Source of the DNA: UBA6244 sp965140775
Lineage (GTDB): Bacteria; Bacteroidota; Bacteroidia; Bacteroidales; F082
Direction of reading: 5' to 3'
NCBI GenBank assembly: GCA_965140775.1
Contig: OZ223471.1
Location: 558,001-622,000, forward strand
DNA: 64,000 bases
Below, one piece after another: positions 7,633 to 14,889 of the stretch. Under the pieces are notes generated by a model. That model saw only the letters and a program-made list of their open reading frames with translations, was not told the origin of the DNA and searched no databases. Position 1 is the stretch's first letter. Each line of letters opens with the position of its first letter. The translations under genes and the position numbers were made by a program.

Positions 7633-8217
7633 ATGGCAATTTTCACAAGTAACTATCTAAGAAGCCTTTCTCAAAGGGAAACTAAATTTTTTAGCAGCAA
7701 GGTTCTAGATGAAAGTAAAAAGATTCATACTAGTTTTGATATTTTTCTATCACATAGCTTTCTTGATAAAGAAGAAGTGAAAGGATTATATATTGAGTTA
7801 ACAAATCAAGGTTTTAGTGTATATGTAGATTGGATTATTGATACTGAACTAGATAGAAATAATGTAACAAAGAGGACAGCGAAAATAATTCAAGGAAGAT
7901 TAAAAATGTCAAAATCTTTGCTACTTGCAATTTCAACAAATGCATCTATGTCAAAATGGATGCCTTGGGAACTTGGCTTTGTAGATGGCAATACAGATAA
8001 TTGTGCAATAATTCCTGTTTCAAAGGATTCTTACAATGTTCCAAATTCCTACACAGGATTTGAATACCTCTCACTATATCCATTTATAAAAAAAGTGCCA
8101 ACGAAAGGTTTAGGTGAACGTCTTTTTGTTATTGAAGAAGCAAAGAAGTATGTGATTTTTGATGATTGGTTAAAAGAACATAAACGACCAGATTATAAGG
8201 ATATTAATATATACTAG
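7633..8217 (+). CDS. TIR-domain protein, second Thoeris-type sensor candidate
   Basis: 194 residues. After a ~33-residue lead, a canonical bacterial TIR domain runs from FDIFLSHSFLDKEEVKGLY (box 1) through FSVYVDWIID and MSKSLLLAIS to MPWELGFVDGN, where Glu113 is the expected catalytic residue; the W-E-L-G motif is typical of ThsB-class TIR proteins. The tail (KKYVIFDDWLKEH) is helical and unassigned. Its ATG directly abuts the stop of the preceding gene. Several TIR sensors sharing one effector is a known arrangement in Thoeris loci and would broaden the range of phages sensed; here three TIR-like proteins could feed one caspase. No signal peptide or membrane segment is seen. Confidence 0.8.
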   Translation: MAIFTSNYLRSLSQRETKFFSSKVLDESKKIHTSFDIFLSHSFLDKEEVKGLYIELTNQGFSVYVDWIIDTELDRNNVTKRTAKIIQGRLKMSKSLLLAISTNASMSKWMPWELGFVDGNTDNCAIIPVSKDSYNVPNSYTGFEYLSLYPFIKKVPTKGLGERLFVIEEAKKYVIFDDWLKEHKRPDYKDINIY

Positions 8218-8235
8218 AATAAAGTACGAAGCACT

Positions 8236-8735
8236 AACATATTAGGATTTATAGCTCAGTTGAGCCCAAAAAACCACACCGTCATCAAAACATCACCCAC
8301 AACCTGTAAATCAACTCCAGAATTTGGCGAAAGTACCCGCTCAATTGAGTTTTAAACCGTGTTAAGCTAAGCCTCAGGTAATCAATCGTCCTGTACATGG
8401 GGATGGAACAGTTTTATCCTGAGGGTCTTCTTGATGGAAGGTTTGATAATAGTTAATGTGCCACCAATATCTGTTTTTGTGTGGGCACTTAAATTGCAAA
8501 GCGTAGCCTCCTATTCAAATTTTTTTAAATTTGTCATGATATAACAATTTAATGAATTATCCTGTAAAAGTACAAACTCTCTATAGCCCGGCACAAGGTA
8601 AACCGCCAAACGTAGAGAAGCTTAGTTCAACATTGAATATTTTTTATACAGGGTTACGTTATAAAAATGTGTATTTAGTTTCAAATAAAAATTAATGTGG
8701 ACAGAAAGATTTGTCGTACAAAGTCCACCACAAAA
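8236..8735. repeat. Long direct repeat copy 1 (matches 10423-10928)
   Basis: A ~500 bp non-coding segment that aligns collinearly with 10423-10928. Shared landmarks in order are CACCCACAACCTGTAAATCA, GAAAGTACCCGCTCA, AGTTTTATCCTGAGGGTCTT, GTCATGATATAACAATTTAA, GGTAAACC and GGACAGAAAGATTT versus GGGCAGAAAGATTT. I estimate ~75-80% identity by eye. No open frame is shared, so the element is probably non-coding or a decayed mobile sequence. It fills the space between the TIR operon and the Crp/Fnr gene. Confidence 0.8.
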
Positions 8736-8772
8736 CGGTTGCTTCCCGTTACATACAAGCAAGAGCAAATAA

Positions 8773-9336
8773 ATGGATAAACTAATCGATCATATAGAAG
8801 AGTTTTATGATATCAGGTTAGATAAAGATCTTCCTATGAAGGATTACTTCTTTATCGAAAGTTACAAAAAGAAAGATTTTCTGATAAAGGAAAACACTTA
8901 TTCTAATGACTTATACCTGATTTTGGATGGTTATGCAAGAACCTTTCACATTTCTGAGGAGGGAGAAGAAATAACCACCGAGATATACAGGGAAGGGGAT
9001 TTAGCAGCATCAATGTATAGTCTGCTCAAAAAAGAGAAGGCTTATGAAAGCATTCAATGCATTACAGATACAATAGTTTGTAAAATAGCAGAAGCTTCTT
9101 TTGAAAAGCTGTGCCTGCAAAATATTCAATGGTATCAGCTTGGCATGAAATTTTTGAAAAACGACATCTTGGGCAAGGAAGAACGAATAATGGGATTTGC
9201 CAAACTCAAAGCAAAAGAAAGATACTTGAAAGTGCTTCAAGAGAAACCTGATATTATTCAAAACGTCCCTATTATTTACCTTGCATCTTACTTGGGGATT
9301 AAACCGGAATCTTTAAGCCGACTAAGAGGCCAGTAG
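8773..9336 (+). CDS. Crp/Fnr-family transcriptional regulator
   Basis: 187 residues. The N-terminal cNMP-binding-like beta barrel (DFLIKENTYSNDLYLILDGYARTF, GEEITTEIYREGDLAAS) is followed by a dimerisation helix (LGMKFLKNDILGKEERIMGF) and a C-terminal helix-turn-helix (IYLASYLGIKPESLSRLRGQ). The recognition helix motif I.PE.LSR.R is typical of Bacteroidota Crp/Fnr proteins, and the length is normal for them. The Arg-Ser pair used for cAMP binding is not evident, so another ligand or signal is likely. It lies 76 bases upstream of the epimerase gene on the same strand, which it may regulate; both are enclosed by the long direct repeats. The ATG at 8773 has no strong Shine-Dalgarno, usual for this phylum. 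Confidence 0.85.
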   Translation: MDKLIDHIEEFYDIRLDKDLPMKDYFFIESYKKKDFLIKENTYSNDLYLILDGYARTFHISEEGEEITTEIYREGDLAASMYSLLKKEKAYESIQCITDTIVCKIAEASFEKLCLQNIQWYQLGMKFLKNDILGKEERIMGFAKLKAKERYLKVLQEKPDIIQNVPIIYLASYLGIKPESLSRLRGQ

Positions 9337-9412
9337 ATCATTTCCTAACAATTGTTATCTCTTTTTACTAAACCAAAAACGAACTTTGTATTCTAATTTA
9401 AAATAGTAGAAT

Positions 9413-10411
9413 ATGAAGGAAATGTCTCTAGTTACAGGTGTAAATGGTCATCTGGGCAACAATTTATTGCGGAATCTTTTGGGAAAAGGTATTAATGTAA
9501 AAGGAACTGTACGAAACTTGGCAGATAAGGCACCATTTAAGGACTTGAATTTTGTTCCCACATATGCAGACTTAATGGATAAAAAGTCTCTACTCTCTGC
9601 TTTAGCAGGAGTTGACATTTTATATCAAGTAGCTGCGGTATTCAAAATTTGGACTCCCAATCCGGAAAAAGATATTTATGAAGCCAATATGACAGCTACC
9701 CGAAATATTATAGAAGCGGCTGTTGAAATGAAAGTAAAAAGAGTAGTTTATGTTAGCTCTATTGCTGCTGTTGCAAGAGAAAGAATCCCAATGAACCCTG
9801 ATATCTTTAATGATGAAAAAGAAAATGTCTATTACCGTTCTAAAATTGACAGTGAAAAGCTAGCATGGAACATTGCAAAAAAGCATGGTTTAGATATGAT
9901 AAGTGTTTGTCCCTCAGCCATGATTGGTTCTCATGCCGTAAGACTTACGCCTTCGCATAACTTGCTAAGGATGGTGCTTAACAGAGAAATATTTGCAGAT
10001 AGTCAGTTTTATATCAATTGGGTCGATGTAAAAGATGTAGCCGAAGGATGTTATTTGGCAGCTGTTAAAGGTAAAAATGGAGAAAGATATGGTTTAGGAA
10101 CACCAAAGGCTGTCGGTCTAACCGATATTGTACAAATGGCACAAGAACTTTACCCTGAACTTAGAATAAAAAAACCTTTCAAAATGTCTAAGTGGATGCT
10201 TAACTTAAGTGCCTCTGTTTTTGAAAATATTTCGAAATTCAATAAAAAAGAGCCTATGATGCTCAAATCTCAAGTTAGAATGTATTACAAATTACAACAA
10301 GATATGGATATTAATAAGTCAATAAGGGAACTCGGGTATTTTCCAAAAGAAGGAGCCAAAGCGATTAAAGAAGCTCTTGTCTTTCTAAAAGAGAATCCAA
10401 ATATTAAATAG
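9413..10411 (+). CDS. NAD(P)-dependent epimerase/reductase (extended SDR family)
   Basis: 332 residues. A Rossmann nucleotide site at the N-terminus reads VTGVNGHLGNNLL (the G-x-x-G-x-x-G pattern with Asn/His variations). VVYVSSIAA carries the catalytic Ser, YYRSKIDSEKLAW the Tyr-x-x-x-Lys pair, and VDVKDVAEG is the late SDR signature. This matches dihydroflavonol 4-reductase/sterol dehydrogenase-like extended SDRs; the substrate is probably a carbonyl or hydroxyl group on a small molecule but cannot be named. It follows the Crp/Fnr gene on the same strand, and together they form a two-gene module bounded by ~500 bp direct repeats. Confidence 0.85.
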   Translation: MKEMSLVTGVNGHLGNNLLRNLLGKGINVKGTVRNLADKAPFKDLNFVPTYADLMDKKSLLSALAGVDILYQVAAVFKIWTPNPEKDIYEANMTATRNIIEAAVEMKVKRVVYVSSIAAVARERIPMNPDIFNDEKENVYYRSKIDSEKLAWNIAKKHGLDMISVCPSAMIGSHAVRLTPSHNLLRMVLNREIFADSQFYINWVDVKDVAEGCYLAAVKGKNGERYGLGTPKAVGLTDIVQMAQELYPELRIKKPFKMSKWMLNLSASVFENISKFNKKEPMMLKSQVRMYYKLQQDMDINKSIRELGYFPKEGAKAIKEALVFLKENPNIK

Positions 10412-10422
10412 AAATGCCAGCA

Positions 10423-10928
10423 GGTAAACATAATAGGGTTTAAGGCTCAGTTGCGCTAAAAAAAACAGGCCGGGATGAAAAGATCACCCACAACCTGTAA
10501 ATCAACTCCGGAATTTAGTGAAAGTACCCGCTCATTTGAGTTTTAACCAGTTAGGCTAAGCCACATGTAATCAATCGTCGTACATATGGGGGGGGGTGAA
10601 CAGTTTTATCCTGAGGGTCTTATTGAGGGGAGTTTTGATAATCGTTGATGTGCTGCCAAAAACTCCTACGTGTGCGGGCACTTAAATTGCGAAGGGGAGC
10701 TTCCTGATTAATTCTTTTTTAAGTTTGTCATGATATAACAATTTAATGAATAATCCTGTAAAGGTACAGCCTCTATACAACCCGGCATAAGGTAAACCCC
10801 CTAATGTAGAGAAGTTTAGCTAAACACTGCCTATACTTTATTGCTGATTACCTTATGAGAATGAGTATTTAAGTTTTATATCAATTTAGCGTGGGCAGAA
10901 AGATTTTTCTTTCAAAGTCTGTCACAAA
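10423..10928. repeat. Long direct repeat copy 2 (matches 8236-8735)
   Basis: Second copy of the ~500 bp non-coding element, same orientation, starting 12 bases after the epimerase stop. It differs by scattered substitutions, small indels and a run of nine Gs near 10590. Both copies contain the inner motif CATGATATAACAATTTAATGAA. The remainder of the gap up to 11036 shows no gene. Confidence 0.8.
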
Positions 10929-11036
10929 GCATAATGTGCCAAGAATCCTCCACGGCAACAATGCACTGAAAAAAACACAAGCTGCAAACCTGCATAAAAA
11001 CAATTCACTTGAGTAAGACTATTTCAAATTAACAGA

Positions 11037-11044
11037 TATATTTG
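11037..11044 (+). promoter_or_regulatory. Candidate Bacteroidota -7 promoter box (TATATTTG)
   Basis: TATATTTG fits the TAnnTTTG -7 consensus of the Bacteroidota primary sigma factor and ends 30 bases before the lipase ATG at 11075. No clear -33 TTTG box is seen at the usual spacing, so this is a partial match. Confidence 0.4.
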
Positions 11045-11074
11045 TGTAGAAATTCAACTAAAAAGGTTTACAAC

Positions 11075-12196
11075 ATGAAAACATTAGGTCTTTTTATTAC
11101 AATTACATTAACTTGTCTTGCGTTTGCCAAATGTCAGCAGGGGAAGGAACCCACTCCGGTTTTAGCGGGGTATAATAAAGCCGAACTTGTCGCCTTGATT
11201 CCAGTGATGGAACGAGCCTACGATTCATCTGACATAGGTGGTTACAAAACACCGGAACCTCAAGGTGTCCAGCGAATTTTTCGCTCAAAAGTTTCCCCTC
11301 TGATGAACCGCTTTGATGTTTGGATTACTAATACTGACAGGGCTGTAATTGCCATCAGAGGGTCAATTGTGGATCCTGGAGGACTTAGTTTTGCTGCTGC
11401 TTTTTATAGTCCGATGGTCAAGGCAAGCGGAAAGATAATAATGTCTGACTCAGAAACCTTTGAGTATAAATTGGCAGAACTGCCCGATGCGGCGGTACAT
11501 CTTGGTATGCTGCTAGGCCTAGCGCATATCTCGGATGAGCTTGTAAGCCAGATCAAGGATTTATATGACAAAGGCATTCGTGACTTTGTCATTCTTGGTC
11601 ACAGTCAGGGAAGTGGTATAGGATTTCTTGCCACCTCATATATTCGGTATCTTCAGAAAGACGGCAAACTGCCATCGGATTTTCGTTTAAAAACTTATTT
11701 GATTGCGGCTCCTAAGGTGGGTAATCTACAGTATGCGTACGATTATCAGAAAATCAATAATGGAGGGTGGGCGTTAGCTGTAAACAGCATTTTGGACTGG
11801 GTCCCCTGCATTGGATTAACTTTTCAGGGAGCCATTGATTTCCCAAAAATCAGTCCATTTTACGACATGAAAGGTTTTATGGCCAGTATTAATTTCCCCA
11901 CCGGGCCGTATTTTGATGAATCTTATAACCGGTTTTTAACTATCGAGCCGGCCATCACAAAAGAGATGCAGGCAATAATTCATGAGAATGTTTACCCCCG
12001 AGTGATAAAAGCTATGCCAGAATATGTTGAGCCAACATTATTGGGAACTTTTGATTTCGAGCGATCCGGAGATATGGTTCCTCTTTTCCCCGATACTGAT
12101 TATTATAAAACTTTCCCTCAGGATACAGTACATTTTCAAGCTTGGGAAAATCATTCGGTATATCCATATTATGTGCTTATAAAAAGTAATTATTAA
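11075..12196 (+). CDS. Secreted class 3 lipase-like alpha/beta hydrolase
   Basis: 373 residues from the ATG at 11075, chosen because it is followed directly by a signal peptide (MKTLGLFITITLTCLAFAKC); an upstream in-frame TTG at 11042 would bury it. Cys20 might be lipidated, although Lys at -1 is unusual for a lipobox. The hydrolase core shows the nucleophile elbow GHSQG within VILGHSQGSGIGFLA (Ser ~181), an Asp candidate in ILDWVPC and a C-terminal His in WENHSVYPYY. The likely activity is hydrolysis of acylglycerols or other esters in the periplasm or at the surface. It stands alone, between the repeat copy 2 and a regulator relic. Confidence 0.75.
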   Translation: MKTLGLFITITLTCLAFAKCQQGKEPTPVLAGYNKAELVALIPVMERAYDSSDIGGYKTPEPQGVQRIFRSKVSPLMNRFDVWITNTDRAVIAIRGSIVDPGGLSFAAAFYSPMVKASGKIIMSDSETFEYKLAELPDAAVHLGMLLGLAHISDELVSQIKDLYDKGIRDFVILGHSQGSGIGFLATSYIRYLQKDGKLPSDFRLKTYLIAAPKVGNLQYAYDYQKINNGGWALAVNSILDWVPCIGLTFQGAIDFPKISPFYDMKGFMASINFPTGPYFDESYNRFLTIEPAITKEMQAIIHENVYPRVIKAMPEYVEPTLLGTFDFERSGDMVPLFPDTDYYKTFPQDTVHFQAWENHSVYPYYVLIKSNY

Positions 12197-12894
12197 CAAC
12201 AACCACCCTCATATCGACTCGAGCGCAGAGGTAGCGAGGATGCACGGATGCCAACTGCGTAATCGAATCACGCCCACAAATGGGTGAACTTGTATATCTG
12301 GTCGGCAGTACCCTCAAACACCTTCAAACTTCCGGTGCCACCAAAACGGGTTTTCTCGGCACGTGCGTAGCCATTGTCATGATGTTGATGCCTCACATCC
12401 ACTTCATGCTCCCACTCCTTAGAACCCCGGTATCCCCCATCGCCCACCGCCTGGAAGATGAGTACAAATGTTTTATTTCACCCCGCACCGTTAATACACA
12501 TATTGAAAATGTTTACCGAAAACTAAATGTCCACACCACCATCGAAGCCAATAACCTGGCCCGAAAAAATCCGTGGTCTTGAGAGAGAACAACCTAAAAA
12601 CACACCAAGTCATAGAAAAACCTCCATGACTTCATTTTGCCCCATTTATAAACATTCAACCGAAATATCTTGTACTCATTGATTTTCAATGCATCACAAG
12701 TACACCCCAACGTTGTGGCGAGTTAAACCAGCGACATTGGGAGTATGTCATGCGCAAAAAAGACGCCAATGACTCCAATCCCGGCATACCCCAATCCCCC
12801 CTAGAAAACTGCCAACACATCATTAAATTTCCATTTGTCGAATAATCAAGTATTTTTGTATGGCTCGTGCAGTAGTAACTGGTTTTGGATAAAT
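12197..12894. other. Intergenic stretch with a regulator relic
   Basis: This ~700-base gap contains the LuxR-type relic at 12436-12582 and otherwise no gene. GC is locally higher at 12240-12560 than in the flanking genes, suggesting a different origin. The 12590-12890 part shows no repeats or strong hairpins. Confidence 0.4.
12436..12582 (+). pseudogene. C-terminal relic of a LuxR/NarL-type response regulator
   Basis: The frame encodes IAHRLEDEYKCFISPRTVNT followed by HIENVYRKLNVHTTIEA, which matches the second and third helices of a LuxR-type DNA-binding domain (ISPRTVNTHI...KL.V). The region before it in the same frame (12280-12435) has no similarity to the receiver or to the first HTH helix, so only the very end of the gene survives. 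It is unlikely to work as a regulator. Confidence 0.6.
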
Positions 12895-13989
12895 ATGATT
12901 ATTACCCCTATGAAAATGACGGATTTAAGGAAATACGAAATTACTTTTCTGATATTGGCCACCCTTTTAATCACTTTTGCAAGTAACTTGCCTTACTATA
13001 CGTTGTTTTTTTATTCCCCTCCAAATTTTCAATTTCCCGAACTATCCTCGGCGCAAAAGTTCTACCGAATCATTTGGTACACTTGTCAGATTGAGTTTTC
13101 TATCCTCTTCCTGTCGTTTTTCAATTATTATTGGATACGTTTTTTGTTGGCCAAAAAATCGTTGGTTGTTTTAAACATCCTGTTGATTATGATATATAAT
13201 TCTGTTTTGGCGGTACTACTGTTTAAGGCTTCCTATTTCCTGGGCGAAATTGCTGTGGGTCACCCGATTAGCGAAAGATTTGCTTTTAATTACTACCTGT
13301 GGAAATTTGTATATATCACACCTGCTTCCATCGCATTGGCACTCATCCTGAAGCTTGTTATCAGAAAAAGAGAGGTTGAGCTAAATAATGCCAGGCTCGT
13401 GGAAGAAAACCTGTCCAATCAGCTAAAATCTTTAAAGGATCAGGTAAAACCTCATTTCTTGTTCAATACACTTAATACTTTAAGCGAGCTTATCAGAAAC
13501 CAAAGCAGGGAGGAGGGGCTTAAATTTGTTGACGATCTGTCCGTTGTTTACCGATACATTCTGGAACAAAGCAATCACGATCTGGTTGATTTGAGGGTCG
13601 AACTCAATTTTGCACAATCCTATTTAAGGTTGTTAAAAAGAAGGTTTTACAATAAATTCAATAGCGAAATATCCATTGAAGAAAAATATCTGACGTATCA
13701 AATACCACCACTCACGTTTTTATTGCTTATCGAAAATACCATCAAACACAATGAATTTACCGATCGATCGCCATTGATGATTACCATTGATATCGATCGG
13801 AACGAGATACGTGTAGAGAATAATTTGCTGCCCAAGACTTCAGATTCTTCAGGTTTGGGAATCGGATTGCAAAACCTTAACAAGAGGTATGTATTATTAA
13901 CCGGTAAAGAAGTGGTTATTAATAAGTCGCAAGGTAAATTCACCGTTCGGTTACCTCTGATAAATGACCGAACGCAATACCGCAGTTGA
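12895..13989 (+). CDS. LytS/YehU-family membrane sensor histidine kinase
   Basis: 364 residues from ATG 12895 (ATGs at 12910 and 12916 are also possible; the upstream TTG at 12835 is less likely). Four hydrophobic segments occupy ~15-155 (ITFLILATLLITFAS, FSILFLSFFNYYW, VLNILLIMIYNSVLAVLL, PASIALALILKLVI). A coiled coil leads into the His_kinase phosphoacceptor motif LKDQVKPHFLFNTLNTL, in which the His is modified. The C-terminal GHKL domain has the N box IENTIKHNE and the GLGIGLQNL glycine box. It probably senses a membrane signal and phosphorylates the adjoining LytTR regulator, whose ATG lies one base past this stop codon. Confidence 0.9.
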   Translation: MIITPMKMTDLRKYEITFLILATLLITFASNLPYYTLFFYSPPNFQFPELSSAQKFYRIIWYTCQIEFSILFLSFFNYYWIRFLLAKKSLVVLNILLIMIYNSVLAVLLFKASYFLGEIAVGHPISERFAFNYYLWKFVYITPASIALALILKLVIRKREVELNNARLVEENLSNQLKSLKDQVKPHFLFNTLNTLSELIRNQSREEGLKFVDDLSVVYRYILEQSNHDLVDLRVELNFAQSYLRLLKRRFYNKFNSEISIEEKYLTYQIPPLTFLLLIENTIKHNEFTDRSPLMITIDIDRNEIRVENNLLPKTSDSSGLGIGLQNLNKRYVLLTGKEVVINKSQGKFTVRLPLINDRTQYRS

Positions 13990-13990
13990 T

Positions 13991-14758
13991 ATGAAAGTGA
14001 TCATTGTAGAAGACGAATATGCAGCCGCAAACAACCTGGTTTCAATTTTAAATGAAATTGATCCCAAAATTGAAGTGGTGGCAATTGTTGAAAGTGTAAA
14101 GGATTTGTGTAGTTGGATAAAAGAAAACGAAACTCCCCATTTGGGTTTTTTTGATATACAACTTGCTGACACAAACGTTTTTGAAGTATTTCGTAAAACC
14201 GAAATCAAATTTCCGGTTATTTTTACCACTGCCTACAGCGAATATGCCATAAATGCTTTTAAAGTTAACAGCATCGATTACATCTTAAAACCCCTGAATA
14301 TTGAGTCGGTAAAATTTGCTTTGGATAAGTACAAAGCCCGCGATGCTATAAAAGGAAGTTTGTCGGAAGAAAAGCTTCGTAAAATTTTAATGGAGTTTAG
14401 ACGAACAGACGAAAAAAAATACAAGCAATCGTTTCTGGTGCAAAACAAAGAGCGATTTATTCCTGTGGAAGCCAACTCGTTTTCCTATTTCTATATCGAT
14501 AATGGTTTGGTATATGGAGTTACGGTAGAAAACAAAAGGTACATGGTAGATTATTCGTTGGATGAAATAGAAAATCAACTAGATCCGGAAAAATTTGTAA
14601 GGGCAAACCGACAATATATTGTGAACCGAAAGTCCATTGTAGAAATAGCGTTGCACTTCAATGCCAAATACAGCATGAAGGTAGCACCACCAAGCCCGAC
14701 AAAGATAATTATGAGTAAATCAAAATCCGCCAGGGTTCGCAAATGGATCGACAGTTGA
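13991..14758 (+). CDS. LytTR-family response regulator
   Basis: 255 residues from ATG 13991, one base after the kinase stop; an in-frame ATG at 13964 would overlap the kinase and add 9 residues before the receiver. The receiver begins MKVIIVEDEYAAANNL with acidic pocket residues. The phospho-acceptor Asp lies in GFFDIQLAD, the Thr in IFTTAYSEYA and the Lys in DYILKPLN. A LytTR DNA-binding domain occupies ~145-250 (FLVQNKERFIPVEANSFSYF, FVRANRQYIVNRKSI). It would bind direct repeats upstream of target genes; the next gene, the FAAL-ACP 131 bases downstream, is a plausible target. The pair makes a complete two-component system. Confidence 0.9.
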   Translation: MKVIIVEDEYAAANNLVSILNEIDPKIEVVAIVESVKDLCSWIKENETPHLGFFDIQLADTNVFEVFRKTEIKFPVIFTTAYSEYAINAFKVNSIDYILKPLNIESVKFALDKYKARDAIKGSLSEEKLRKILMEFRRTDEKKYKQSFLVQNKERFIPVEANSFSYFYIDNGLVYGVTVENKRYMVDYSLDEIENQLDPEKFVRANRQYIVNRKSIVEIALHFNAKYSMKVAPPSPTKIIMSKSKSARVRKWIDS

Positions 14759-14859
14759 GTTGATAGGGCTAAACCTTCTTCGACCCCCATTTCGGCTCAT
14801 TCACCCTCCAATTTGTCCGGTTCACCCAGATTTTCGCTCCAAAAAATGGGTCCTTGATC

Positions 14860-14867
14860 TAAATTTG
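14860..14867 (+). promoter_or_regulatory. Candidate -7 promoter box (TAAATTTG) for the FAAL-ACP gene
   Basis: TAAATTTG matches TAnnTTTG exactly and lies 22 bases before the FAAL-ACP start at 14890. GGAGA at 14880-14884 is a fair ribosome site. A -33 box is not obvious. Confidence 0.45.
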
Positions 14868-14889
14868 TTGTCAAGCAGATGGAGATACT

